A stretch of 64,000 bases of DNA from Lithospermum erythrorhizon. Taxonomy: Eukaryota > Streptophyta > Magnoliopsida > Boraginales > Boraginaceae. The notes under the pieces are model-generated. The model was not told where the DNA came from. It saw nothing but the letters and a program-made list of their open reading frames with translations, and did no database searches. Shown in pieces: positions 48,058 to 59,420 of this stretch (position 1 is the stretch's first letter; every line of letters begins with the position of its first letter). The stretch covers positions 1 to 64,000 of the forward strand of contig JADFUC010000633.1 in NCBI GenBank assembly GCA_019722365.1, in the 5' to 3' direction. Position numbers and translations under genes: made by a program.

Positions 48058-48177
48058 ATGGATAAATTTGAAGCGTATTTTGAAAGAGCAGATTTGAATT
48101 GTGATGGGAAGATTACTGGAGCTGAAGTAGTTGGATTCTTCAAAGCTTCCAATTTACCTGAACATGTTCTTTCTTAG
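48058..48177 (+). pseudogene. Orphan first exon of an EH-domain (EPS15-like) protein
   Basis: Thirty-nine codons begin MDKFEAYFERADL and continue NCDGKITGAEVVGFFKASNL, then PEHVLS and a stop. This is the start of the first EH domain of plant EPS15-homology proteins, which act in endocytosis, with a canonical EF-hand loop (D-L-N-C-D-G-K-I-T-G-A-E). In relatives the next codon is Gln before an intron (VL.QVW). Here the codon is TAG and it is followed at once by GTTATT, so a CAG-to-TAG change has closed the frame at the donor. No later exon of the gene was seen downstream. It is either a broken remnant or a fragment captured by a transposon. Confidence 0.75.
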
Positions 48178-48424
48178 GTTATTTTTTTACATCTGAAGCT
48201 TAATTTTTCTTGTATTTAATTATTCGTATTTGGACATTTTTGGTGAGGTTGGATTTTTTTTAATTTATTTATTGGTGGGTGATTATGCAATTTTAGCTCA
48301 TGTATTAGTTAGTTTTTTTTTTTTTTTTATACTTTTGAGCTCAATTTTATGTATTTGGGTATTTTTTAGTGAAGTTAATATTTTTATTGAGTGGTAGCTG
48401 TATCTTGTCTCCATTCACGTATAT

Positions 48425-48560
48425 GGACAACAATAGAGTGTTTGTGAAAGGGGGAGGGATGGGGTGGGGGAGGGGAGGGGTGGGGGTGGTGGGCTGACGG
48501 GGAAGATGGAGGTGGAGTGATGTTGGTGAAAGTTTGGGGAGGAGGGGTAGGGATGGGATG
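48425..48560 (+). repeat. G-rich low-complexity tract
   Basis: Runs such as GGGGGAGGG, GGGGTGGGGG and GGGGAGGGG occur within 130 bp and could form G-quadruplexes in the plus strand. The sequence just after it (GTGGGATTTTTATTTTAATTAT, 48575 onward) resembles the right arm of the inverted-repeat element at 35890-36015, whose inner side is also G-rich. Confidence 0.6.
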
Positions 48561-48699
48561 AGTGTGTCAAAAAAAAGTGGTGGGATTTTTATTTTAATTA
48601 TATAAATATTTTAATGTGACCCACATACTTTAGTTTTTGTCATGAGAGATAAAATGGTCGTTTATTTATTGGTACCACGCCCGAAAGAAGAATAATTAC

Positions 48700-50956
48700 A
48701 AGAACACGCACGAAAGCCCGATGGTTGAAAGACCAAATTGAAAATAAAGTGATAGTTCAGGGGCATCCGACTAATTAGCCCTAGTATCTTAGTAAAGGAA
48801 ATATCGTCTGCGTCGTTGTCGATTTATCAATTAATGCCTCCGTTCCCTTTTAGTTGTCTTCTAGGTCAATTTTTTTGTTTCAAATTACTTGTCTTTCTAG
48901 CATAGGAAATTGTAGTCGTTTCGATGTCTTTTTTGTCTATTTTTTTCTTATTAAATTATCAACCAACCAATGATATAGTTTCAATTAATTATCATTCTAC
49001 ATTTTTAATATACTTTTTGACTATTTTTTTATTTTCTTAATCTATGTGCAAATGACTAGGAAGACAACTAAAAAGGAACGGACGAAGTATTTGATACATT
49101 TTTTATGTTTAATTTCAAATCATTTCAAAACTGTATAAACTTACATAACAAATTTTTTCTGATTGTGTTTTATTTTGAGAGGATCTTTTGCTCGCGAATA
49201 AGCTAACTTAAATATCTTGTGTAAAATTACTGATAAAATACGATGATTAAATATTTTTTAAAAATAAGTAGTATCAATTTTATAGTACGATCAGGTTCTT
49301 TTTCATGGATAATATTTGTTTTTTTTTCTCGAATATTTGTTTTCAAGTATAATTTTATAAGTAATATTACTTAAATGATTAATATATATTATTTTTAATA
49401 CATATTCAACAAAAATAATATTGTTTAATAAACTTAACTATATTATATGTCAATCACGTGAAAATATTTTTTTAGTAAAATAAAGAAATTAGTAATATTA
49501 TTAACATAAAAAATTGCATTATTCAAATAATCAAACACAATTACTCTTGGCGAAGAGATAATTGGTTTCAAAATATGAAATATCTTCAATTTAAACATAT
49601 TCTCTGTTTTTCTCCAACTAAGAAATGAAAAGAAAAAATTGTTACATAACATATTAATCATATTAGCATGTTCTAGAGCCTCTCAATTACTTCATCAAAT
49701 ATCGGGTACACATTATCTATAATGATAGTATTAGAAAAATAATTTATATATTCCACTTGTTAATAATCAAACTTTTTTTGGAGTGAAATATAGTTTCAAA
49801 ATTAGAGTGTATGATATTAGTTAAATTGATGTTAAGTGTGCTAGATCACTAAAATACAAAACCATTATTATTATCACAATTCAATATCGCCTTAAGAATA
49901 CAATTAGAACTCTAAATAGTTTAATATAGGGTTAGCACAATTTTAATTTATCATGTTGTAAAAAGATTTATATTTAACTATTTAATTTATATTGTAAATT
50001 TCACCATAATGAGATCATAAGAAGTTTTATAACTCCAACCAATCAGGTGATGAAATATTAAAAGATCACATATTGTTAAAATGACCAGACCTACATTGGC
50101 ATAACTACTTTTAAATCGAATGTTCAACTCTAAAACTTATTTTGAGTTGTAATTTTTCAAATACAAGTTATTCTTTTTTTGTGATTCCGTTTTGTAATTA
50201 CTTTTCAAATTATATGGAGTGTAATAGCTTATTATTGATATAATTTCATATATACTTATTAAAACAAAATTTTATTATTTACGTATTATTGATATGTTAT
50301 TATTTTATTTTCTTTTTTCTTTTTCAAAGAGGTCAACAATGGATGTTCACTTAAATTCTTGATATTTTAGTTAGACAAGAAGTGTATTTCCACTATATTG
50401 AACTTCATTGTATTATTACTTTTATTTAATGAGGTTAATGAAAATAATTATTTTATATGTTTAAATAAATACTTATTAATCTAACTTAATGTAAATATTT
50501 ATTGAATCACATTATCCATCATGATCCGCAAAATGACTGCTGATAGTGAATGATCAATCTTACGGTGATGTTGGTGGTGTTGGAGGCAAGTAATAATAAT
50601 ATAATTTCGAAACATGATTAGTCATTTGAGTTTGGCTTTAGTTTATTGAAGTGAGAAATTTCATTATCATCGAAGTTCTTAAATAATGATAAAGATTTCT
50701 AAAGATTTTTTTTTTAAAATTAGCGGGGCCATTATTATTGTCGTTATTTTAATGAATATATATATTGATATGTATGAGGGATTACTTTTAGGTTTAAATA
50801 TTCCCCCTCTAGTAGTTGAGAACCTATTACTTTTAATACCCGATAGAGTATATGAAGAAGAATTTGTTTAGTTTTATTTTGATTCCTTAACAAGATTTTT
50901 AAAAATATATATTTAAGTACATACTTTGAAACAAATAGTATACCAATGTGATAATA
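48700..50956. other. AT-rich intergenic region
   Basis: More than 2 kb without recognisable gene, RNA or element edge. Short ORFs (49443-49661, 50686-50871) have low-complexity or unremarkable translations. Confidence 0.5.
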
Positions 50957-51500
50957 TACCATAAGTAATGGGTTGGTCAAGGGTCGATCCAAAGACTTAG
51001 GCTCGCCGTACTTGAGGGCAGAACAGTAAGATCACGAATAAATGGTGACCTCGAATATGGACCGGGGGTGAAGCCATGGATCGATAGGGCGAGCCATCCG
51101 GCTCGGTTCATGGAGAAGGATCCGTTAGCCAATAACGGTGTAATGATCTACCAGTGGGAGGCAATTATGAGTAGTATTAAAGATGCGGTATCGACACCTT
51201 AATGAACCCGAACCGTTATTGCCTGCTACATAGTAATGGGAGCAATCAAGAACTCAACAAGATAACGGTCCAAACACTTATAAAAGGTAAGCAGGACAAA
51301 ATCCAAGTAGAAGTTCACTTTGATACCCAAACTCCCATTTACAAAAAGCCAAACTCTACCGATCTTTTTCTTGACTTGATCGTCAAAGTGTTTCTGGAGA
51401 CAACAGTATTTTAATTTTATAGACTTTTTCATTTGGAACAAGGCATATCGAAGCACAACTTGGAAGACTTGTCAGCTTCTCGAGAAACGGACCGGGTCAT
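50957..51500 (+). repeat. Partial 5' LTR of the Tat-like element
   Basis: It includes a GC-richer U3-like part (GATCGATAGGGCGAGCCATC), a TATA box CTTATAAAAGG (51278-51288) and the leader phrase TTCTTGACTTGATCGTCAAAG. It ends just before the primer-binding boundary. The upstream LTR start is not recognisable. Confidence 0.5.
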
Positions 51501-51502
51501 CA

Positions 51503-51522
51503 TTGGCGACCATAGTGGGAGA
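51503..51522 (+). other. Primer-binding boundary of the Tat-like element
   Basis: TTGGCGACCATAGTGGGAGA is a decayed form of the TTGGCGCCGTCTGTGGGAA-type sequence found directly after the 5' LTR of Tat/Athila-type elements. Confidence 0.55.
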
Positions 51523-51989
51523 CTTACATTTAAAGTCATTACCTCTTTGCAAGAAGATGAATACAAAATGGAAATAATAGTCATCCTCGAGGAGTGATCC
51601 TTTGAACCTCAACAATCCGGGCTTACCGCCTAAGATGTCCGACAAATGTCCGGACAATAAACATCGGGTTGGAAGAACACTTCACGAGGGAAGTCTGCGC
51701 CCCAGAGATGGCGGGGTTAGCCACGAGACTCACGAACAAGTTGTTGGCGGTGTTATGAAAGCTTGACTAAAAGAAGTGGCTCCCTATTTAAGGGGTGGAG
51801 ACTCCAGCGGTCTCATCATTCGTCGGGAGGACAAGGAGGAAACCTACACATTATACTCCCGAGTTAGGACAAGCGGTGGGCCATTGGTCAGCCGAAGTCG
51901 TCATGAGATTCCGGCAGCCCAGGTAGTGGCGATGGGACAAGAAAGCAGGCCTTGATAGCCTCGTTGTAGAAGAAAATAGATGCCCTCGC

Positions 51990-53130
51990 GAAGAGTGTCG
52001 GGAAAAGTCGAAAGCGAACTAATATGGAACTTGCGGATTAGCCCCATACCGCCGGTTCAGGCGCAGCTATGCGTGTGGGCATGAAAGCTCGCTCTTCGCC
52101 CAGTTCATGGAAGGCCGGAAGAACATCGAGCAATTCCAATCCCGATTTCGTTCCGACATCCCCAACATCAAGGTGTCTTGCGAGCTTTCCATCAGTCTTG
52201 CGGGATCCGCATTAAAATGGTTCAAGCGGATTGGCGGAAGGATCACGTAACTTCCTTTTGATAGCTCGAAACACCGGTTTACGGAACTACGTTTGAAGGG
52301 TCGGTGTTAGAACAAGGATGAAGCGATCTCTGCGTGACTATCGATCAAAGGGAGAGTGAGGCAATTTTCTCCTTCAAGACCGGTTCTAGGCGAATTCAAC
52401 ACCGTCCCAGGGGCTGACCAGAAAATAGCGCTCATAGCTTTGTTTAGGGGTTGAGATGAAGCGAGTTGAAGGAGTCCCGCCGAAAGACCGTCAGCTTGGA
52501 GGAGGTTAATCAATGGGCTTATAAATATATCAGATAGTGGAGGCCGAGAAAGGGGAGAAGGGACGTGGAAGAATCCAATTAGCAAGGGATACACACACCC
52601 CACCTAGAGCCAAAGCGGAGCACCTTGAGACTGAATCTGGATGCTGACAGAAAAAGGGCACTCTAAAGAGGCGTCAGCCATGAGGGAGTGCCATCTCTCG
52701 CCTCCCAGGGGATTTGAAGAAAAAGAAGGAGGAAGTGGAAGAATTATTGAGTATTTGACCCCTTTCCATGCCTTGGCCGAGAAATGTGCTTGGAAATAGA
52801 GGACAATCGGGATCTTCTTGTGACTCCCTAGGGAGAAGACCACCAGCAGAGGGGATATGAGCAAAGTAATGTAATATCATAAGGATCATGTACATGTCTG
52901 GGCATTGCCCGATATTTGAAGGTGAGATTGAGAAGCTCGTTCAGCGAGAGGCCGCTCAAAGTATGTCCACAAAGGAGACTCGAATCATAAACATGCGCTT
53001 TGATAGAGAGATATATCGAGGTCCCCGATGGTCTGGCGTGCAGGGAGGTAGCGTCATCTCGGGGAGCGAGGAGTGGAGGGCTCGAGGCGCCCCGAGGCTA
53101 GCTTTATGCAAAGGGACATCTATGCGGTAA
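51990..53130 (+). pseudogene. gag of the Tat-like element
   Basis: A broken plus-strand frame reads FAQFMEGRKNIEQFQSRFRS near 52097-52156, close to the gag segment (F..QF...R...... Q..E.L..Y..RF..) of Tat elements, and further fragments lie toward 52330-52520. ORF 52888-53130 lies between gag and protease. Stops separate all parts. Confidence 0.5.
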
Positions 53131-53164
53131 CAACTAGAGTGCGGCCCGGGGAATTCTCGAGACT

Positions 53165-53420
53165 TATCGCTACTCTAGAAAGGATTTTGGGGATCGAGTG
53201 CCCCCATGAGGATCCTCACAGTGATCCTTGTTGAGTCGTCAGCGATCTTTGAAGTAGGCCTTATATTGCTGGATACCGGAAGCTTCGTGGATATTCTATT
53301 CCTGGATGCATATATAAAGTTGGAGATGAGCTGGGTGTAGGTTCGACCAGGTGGCCGCTTTCTGGTTGGAGTTCACGAGGGATGCGGTGTAGTCGCTGGG
53401 GGTGCTTGACCTCGCTGGTC
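53165..53420 (+). pseudogene. Aspartic protease of the Tat-like element
   Basis: The plus strand near 53225-53330 reads VVSAIFEVGLILLDTGSFVD followed by ILFLDAYIKLEM. DTGS with the following ILF.DA matches the retroelement aspartic protease active site (D-T/S-G) and flank. Confidence 0.65.
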
Positions 53421-53829
53421 CTTGTGGAGAAGCATCGATGAGCCACGGATGGTGGAGTTTACCATCGTAGATATGTTAGAGAGGGGCCCTCTGATGGCAT
53501 CATTGGCCGGCTTGGCCCGGCTTGAGGCCATGGTTTCCTTAATTCATCTAAATATGAAGTTCCAACTGATATGGGACGGAGGAGATCGAAACTGACCATA
53601 AGAGGCTCGGGGTGTTATCAGCCTCCGATAACGCATCGAGACGGATAGAGGTGGGATGCTTTCGTCAAAGAAGCCAGAGGAGCCTCGGATATGAATGTGT
53701 GTACCCTCGGGTTCGGAAGAGAGCCACAGAAGGCGACGCGTAGAGGTCAGTGTGCCCTTTGATGATATTGATCCACGAAGGTATTCAAGATTGGCACAAC
53801 CCTAGGGGCAGAGTACGTGGCAATGCTCG

Positions 53830-54740
53830 TTCGGGTCCTTAGGAAGTAACGAGATATATTTGTGTGGGAACCAAAGGATATGCTAGTGGTAGATCTAGTG
53901 GTGGAGGTCCATCGGTTGTATGTGGATCAGCTATAAGCCCATCGAAGCAAGAGGACTATGCCCAGAGGAGAAGGGCGAAGCCATCCGGGAAGAGGTGGAT
54001 AAATTGTTGGGGGCAGATGCCATCCGAGCTGTTGTTTAACTTAGGCAGGCTTGTGTCTTGGTGGCCAAGCCAAATGGGACGTGGCGGATGTGCATGAGGC
54101 TTCGCTTGATGTGCTTGTCCGAGGATTACCACATTCCCCGATGTCGATCACACGGTTGACTCAGTCAGGAGCTACAAGTGGTGGAGTTTTTGGATGCCTT
54201 CCGGGGATGGCATCTGCTACGTTAAAAGGTGATGACCTTTGGCTTGAAGAATGCGGAGCCACGTATGTCGACATATGGTCGATAGGTGTTGCCGCGTATT
54301 GACCGGAGCAGATCTACGTTGATGACATGCTCATTAAAAGACGAAAGACCGAGGATCATGAGGCCAACCTTAGGGAAAGCCCCGAGAACCTAACGAGGAA
54401 CAAGCTCCGGCTTAACCCGGACAAATGTGTCTTCGGAGTAACCTTCGGAAAGTTTCTCTGGTACATGATAAGTCAAAGGGGGATAAAGCCAAACCGGATA
54501 AGATTTCCGCGGTATAGGCCATCTGAAGTCCAAAAGACTAAAAAAAGCCTAGCGCTGAGTGGCGAGGATCGTAGCCACGACGGTTCATATCGAGAGCGGT
54601 TGTCTTTCCACTTTCTTAAGCTATGTCGAAGGAAATCTATAAAGAAGGGAATGGAGTTTGAGTGGACCCCGAATTATGAACAATCGTTGCTAGAGGTCAA
54701 AAAGTATCTTCATTCTCCACAACTATTGGCCACCTAGTGG
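53830..54740 (+). pseudogene. Reverse transcriptase of the Tat-like element
   Basis: The catalytic box QIYVDDMLIK (54310-54339) is intact, followed by EDHEANLRESPENL, RNKLRLNPDKCVFGV, GKFLWYMISQRGIKPNRIRF and FEWTPNYEQSLLEVKKYLHS, then PQLLAT. This matches RT and the start of RNase H in Tat elements over 130 codons, with one local frame disturbance near 54520-54570. Upstream fingers/palm parts (53930-54280) are frameshifted. Confidence 0.8.
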
Positions 54741-55040
54741 TCGGGGACGTCTTGTAGTTATATGCGGGCGTATCGGTGTCCGCTTCTCGGTAGTGTTTAA
54801 TCTACGAGAAAGCCGGCGGGGTTCGAGCAGTATATTGCCGGTAGAGTCATGAGAGGAGCCGAAACAAGGTATCCCCTAAGGAAGAAGCTATTGTATTCCC
54901 ACAGAGTGGCCGCCTGGAAGCTCAAACCTTACTTTGAGGCTCATACAGTAGAAGTGATCACAGACCAACCCCTGCGTAAATTTTGGGCCCGGTCGGTTTG
55001 GGCGGATCGTCAAATAAGGCCTTCTGATTGAGTGAAGTTT
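54741..55040 (+). pseudogene. RNase H of the Tat-like element
   Basis: The plus strand at 54849-55000 reads ETRYPLRKKLLYSHRVAAWK followed by LKPYFEAHTVEVITDQPLRK, equivalent to E.RYP..EKL.LAL..A.RKL.PYF..H.I.V.TD.PL. in RNase H of Ty3/gypsy elements. A stop follows at about 55029. Confidence 0.7.
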
Positions 55041-55379
55041 GACCTCCGATACAAACCCGATAGCGAACATCGAGGCTCGACCCAGCTAACAAGATACAAA
55101 GGCATAGTCTAAGGTGCACCCTACTGGATGGGGTATTATACCGGAGATCATTCTAGGAGTCTTGTACTCGGATGTCGTGACACGGGAGGTAAGTGATGGA
55201 ACTTCCGATCGGATGCATGGGGGAAACGTCGCGGGAACTCGCGTCAGCGAGAGCCGTGGCGTAGAAGATCTACGATCGAGTACTTTGCAGCCGTAGCCAC
55301 AGAATGCTCGGGGCCACGTAGAAGATGCGATTCGTACTAGAGACATGCCATCGTTCCCCATCGGCCTCACTCACGAAAT

Positions 55380-56160
55380 GGTTGAATGCGCTATGCCCAA
55401 TTCATTCTGATGAGTCGGTATAATGCGAACATCCGAGAACCACCGGATCGAAGAGATATGCCATTGTTGTAGTAGACTACTTTATCACTAGCGGGTATAT
55501 TAGTTCCTGAAGAAAATCTTCCACAAGGTTTGTAAGTGCGTTCACAGCCGGGAATATTGAGGATGCATTGTGCGGAGGCTGGATATAGATCAAGAAACGA
55601 CCTCGGTGTCACATCGGGGCTAATGGTCAAGTGGAGGTAATGAACCGGGTAATCTTGAGGTGTAAAGCCAAGCTACAATAGGAGGAAGGTAGTTGGGATC
55701 GGGAACTACGAGGGAGTGCTATGGTAGTTCAGAGAAAACCTGAATCAATCACGGAGAAACCTCCTTTCAGCACAGTGCATGGATCCGACAACTGTTGTCG
55801 GTGAATTCTGTAGGACACGACTCGAGTGACATATTATGATGAGCTAGCTAATGAGAAAGGCTTGAGACTCAACTTGGACCTGTTGGAGGGAAAAAGGGTT
55901 GTCGCGGTTGATAAAATGGCCGAGTACAAGGGGAAGGTAGCTGTTTACTACAACAAAAGGGTCTGGGCCAAGCAATTCCTGGTGGGAGATCTCGTTCAAA
56001 AGATCCAATTAAGCATGCGCTCATGGAAAACCGAAGTTAGATGCCATGGGAGGGACCATACATCATCCATAGGATAGTGGGCCCTGTCACATATGAATTG
56101 GAGACCCTGGAGGGGCGACAAGTGCCGAGATCCTAGAATGCTTGGCATCTAAGGAAACAG
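55380..56160 (+). pseudogene. Integrase of the Tat-like element
   Basis: Fragments in order: RYAIVVVDYF (about 55456-55485), NGQVEVMNRVILRCKAKLQ (about 55620-55677), then an open frame 55826-56077 with EKGLRLNLDLLEGKRVVAVD and KMAEYKGKVAVYYNKRVWAK. They end near VGPVTYELETLEGRQVPRSW-type sequence (56080-56140). This is the catalytic core, the linker and the C-terminal part of a Ty3/gypsy integrase. DDE residues cannot all be placed. Confidence 0.75.
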
Positions 56161-56164
56161 TACG

Positions 56165-56362
56165 TGTAAGCACCCTCCCATTATTTTTCAAAAATAAAGA
56201 CTTAATTGATTTAGAACTGTTTTTCCTTTAAAAGATCTATTTAGATTAGAGTGTAAATTATGATGGCTGTCGTGAGAAGACCTAAAAGCAAGTTGATAAA
56301 ATCTATCTAAATGTTTGAGTATATTCTGCCGCCCGATAACAAGAGAGAACCAAATCGACACA
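56165..56362 (+). repeat. Possible start of the 3' LTR of the Tat-like element
   Basis: It begins TGTAAGCACCCTCCC directly after the integrase and is cut by the copia LTR at 56363. It does not match the preserved portion of the 5' LTR, which lacks its own start, so the assignment rests on position. Confidence 0.35.
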
Positions 56363-57344
56363 TGTAGTGATGAAAAATTACATGGATATATGAGTATAAA
56401 TCTGAAATCATAATCTATGGATCTTGAAATGCTACTACGTTATTCAGCAAATACATGATGATATGAGCAGTACTACCGGTGCGGCGAGGTAAATTCCACC
56501 AAAATTCATGCTTCAAATTCCTGAGGTGAGTTTTGAGCTTTCCGCCGACTCCTTGTTGTAATGTCGATCATGATATCTGGTTGGTCGCGGCGGGGAGGTT
56601 GAATCGAACGTTTATGCTAGTAAACAAGGATGAACAAAAACCAAAAACCCAAGAAAAATTCTTGGAGAATTTCGGCCAAGGGGGGGGGGGGCTACTTAGG
56701 GTTTTGATGAAAATTATTTTCTAATTGTTATGTCATGAAAAACCCTAAAGTTTGCTTATATAGGGCTAGGTTAAAACAAGCCCAGAATGTCGGCTTCCGT
56801 TAAGTATTAGCTTGACTGGAATTTCTATTAGTTTGTTAAGACACTAATGAGTTGCTAATGAGTGAATATTTAATTAAGCTTAATTAAATAGTAATGATTG
56901 ACATCAATAATCTTTGAGTTATTGATAAATACTAAAATTACTCGAACCAATTAAACTTTAATTGATTACATTGTTCGATCGATACCATAAAATGTAGAAC
57001 CCTTGTAATTGAGAAATACATTTACGATTATACGGTTCTGTTTAATTTCATACATGAAATATAACTCAGCGTCACTTTGACATGTGTGTGACCTTGAGCT
57101 CGAATAATAGTAAGTTGTATAATAATAATAATTGACGGTACTATTATTATAACGATTAATGAGTAAGTCTGTGATAAAGCTTATAACTTATAAGTATCAT
57201 GATAACCCATACTTAGTAATATACAATTACTAAGTTGAACACTAAGTTACGATAATCACATTTAACTTATTTGGTAAATGAATTGATACACGGTGTCGCA
57301 GCGGGCATAATAAATGGAATAAATTCTCATTGATTCCAACCAGC
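56363..57344 (-). repeat. 3' LTR of the copia element
   Basis: On the minus strand it starts near TTGGAATCAATGAGAATTTATTCC and ends near ACTACA. It is the same family as the solo LTR at 32726-33680 (reverse orientation) and the fragment 24190-25068. Confidence 0.7.
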
Positions 57345-58388
57345 CCTTGGAAGATTATCTTCTGATTCCTTTTATCGCGCGATCTCACAGTCGTATGCTA
57401 ACCACCATAAGAAGTGTGTCATGAAATATGACTTTCTTTACTTTCAGTATGAAGCTGAATAAGCATTTATGGCGTCCAATAAACCAATCGGTACACCAAG
57501 CGTGTAGAGGCACGAGATCTTCCTTGTATATCAAGGACGGACAAATCCCTTCCAATATATCGACATCTGTCATTACATTCGGCTGTGTGATGACATATGC
57601 CGTTATAATCCTCGCTTAAGGGAAGAGCGTTTGGTCATAGTCAAAATCACCGAGCTTGTATAACGAATAGTTATATATCGTAGGTCTAAGAATTGACTAA
57701 CCTTAAATTACGAATAAATATCATAGGACACAGATATACATATCTTCTATGAATTCGTTTCGGTCATGCCGGCTCCCCAGTCACCAGACCAGGCAGCCCA
57801 CGGTATTGATCTAGTCTGCAGGCTAGCGTGATCAATCTTGATCACTAATCAAAACGCCATGTTAGTCATGATGTTTGTTGCCCAACTATCGAGGATCTGA
57901 CCCGAGGCCTTTTGGTTATCGTATATTTCTAGGCTTGAAGGTGTAATTAACGGTTCGTGTTACCTTTCCTAGAAAACATAGACTAACCTAGGGATTTAAC
58001 CTTTGACTCATCGGATCGCTCTGTGTATATTATATGTAAATTTAGCATATAGACATAGCAAAAAATATATTAAAATATAAAGTAGTAATATTCAAATATT
58101 TGTTCACATGCTTTACAATAGATACATTGCGACTCCCTTAACTTAACACCCTTGCGACATCGTCTAAGACCTATGTTCCTTGCATGCTCATCATCTTTGC
58201 GACTTTAGTGGTTGATAAAGGGAGTCGGCGGATTGGCCTCTGTTTCTACTTTACACATACTGGCCTTGCCCATCAAGCATATCTCTCTAATCGGGTGATA
58301 CTTTTACGGTATGTGCTTGGACTTGTGATATGCTCTCGGGGTTCCTTAGCGAGCTGTGCCCGTATTGTCCTGGCTTGACTCAACAGTC

Positions 58389-58619
58389 CTAAATGCTAGG
58401 TCTTACACCAAGTTGATCACCCAATTTCTTTATCAACATCTTCTTTAGCGAGCACGAGGCAGCTCCGATGCCTTTCAGGTACGTGGTAGAATCGGCAACG
58501 GTACTCTGTTTGGAACTCCTCCAAGATTTTGCTCCACCGTTGAGACAAAATACATACCCAGACTGGGAACGATAGTCGTCTCTGTCAGTTTGAAAACTGG
58601 CGTCGGTGAACCACATCAT
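58389..58619 (-). pseudogene. RNase H of the copia element
   Basis: The open minus-strand frame reads WFTDASFQTDRDDYRSQSGY then VFCLNGGAKSWRSSKQSTVA and DSTTYLKGIGAASCSLKKML. This is a close match to copia RNase H (YTDASF..D.D...S.SGYVF..N.GA.SW.S.KQ..VA.STTEAEY). One of the best preserved domains in the window. The EAEY part is altered to YLKG. Confidence 0.85.
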
Positions 58620-58639
58620 TCTTGGCTTCTTGCATGCCC

Positions 58640-59420
58640 GCCTTATGCAGAAAACATCTTTAGTTAGCCTTTAGATACTTGAATGCACTTCACGCAATCC
58701 GGTGGCTTTCACGGATTGGCTTGGTATCTGCGGTTACACTTAATTATAAGACACATCAAGTCTAGTGCACAACATGGCATACATGATGGATCCTCGGCCA
58801 AGCGTAGGCCTTAATCCTTCGTTACATTCATTTCGGCTAGTGGTGGACGGCATTAACACGCTAAGTTGAACTCCGTATGCCGTGGGAGATTACCCTTCTT
58901 GGAATTACTCATGTTGAACCTTTGTAGTACCTTATTCACATAAGTATCCTGACAAAGTCCAATCAGCCTCCTGGCTCGATCCCGGTGGATCTTTATTCCA
59001 AGTATATATTGTGCTTAGATGCAAGTCGCCGTTGAAAACATTTACAGTCAGCCTTGGTGAGTTTAGTAACTTTCGTTGTTTCCAATGATAAGTATGTCAT
59101 CGACATGGGGACTAAATGATACACATAACTCCCACTTACCTTCTTGTATACACAAGATTCTTCTTGGATTCTTGATGAAACCAAACTCTTTGATTGATTT
59201 ATCCAAGCATTAGATTCCAAGCTACAGGGATGCTGCCCAAGACCATAAATGGACTTTTACAACTTGCATACCTTCTTAGGTCCTTTAGGATATGTAAAAC
59301 TTTGGAGGTTGTACCATGTACACCTCTTCCTCTAAAGTTTCATTTAGGAAAGCAGTCTTTACATCCATTTGCCATATTTCATAGTCATGAAATGCGTGAT
59401 AGCTAGAATTATCGGATAGT
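58640..59420 (-). pseudogene. Reverse transcriptase of the copia element
   Basis: Minus strand 59220-58993 reads AWINQSKSLVSSRIQEESCV followed by YKKVSGSYVYHLV and then the expected YVDD region, which is disturbed (VPMSMTYLSLE). ESCVYKKVSGS.V corresponds to EPCVYKK.SGS.V..L.LYVDDIL of copia RT. Upstream parts near 59250-59400 are frameshifted. Confidence 0.7.

Larger units (their letters stand above)
50957..56362 (+). mobile_element. Tat-like Ty3/gypsy element, decayed, 3' end cut by copia
   Basis: Plus-strand order: partial 5' LTR (50957-51500) with TATA, primer-binding/leader boundary TTGGCGACCATAGTGGGAGA at 51503, gag (about 51990-53130), protease (about 53170-53400), RT (53830-54740), RNase H (54741-55040), integrase (55380-56160), then a short stretch (56165-56362) that may start the 3' LTR. 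The boundary motif resembles TTGGCGCCGTCTGTGGGAA found in Tat/Athila elements. Nearly every domain is frameshifted. Confidence 0.75.

Noticed and set aside
50686..50871. 61-codon ORF with a hydrophobic segment
   Set aside because: Short, in AT-rich DNA, with no further support for a membrane peptide gene.
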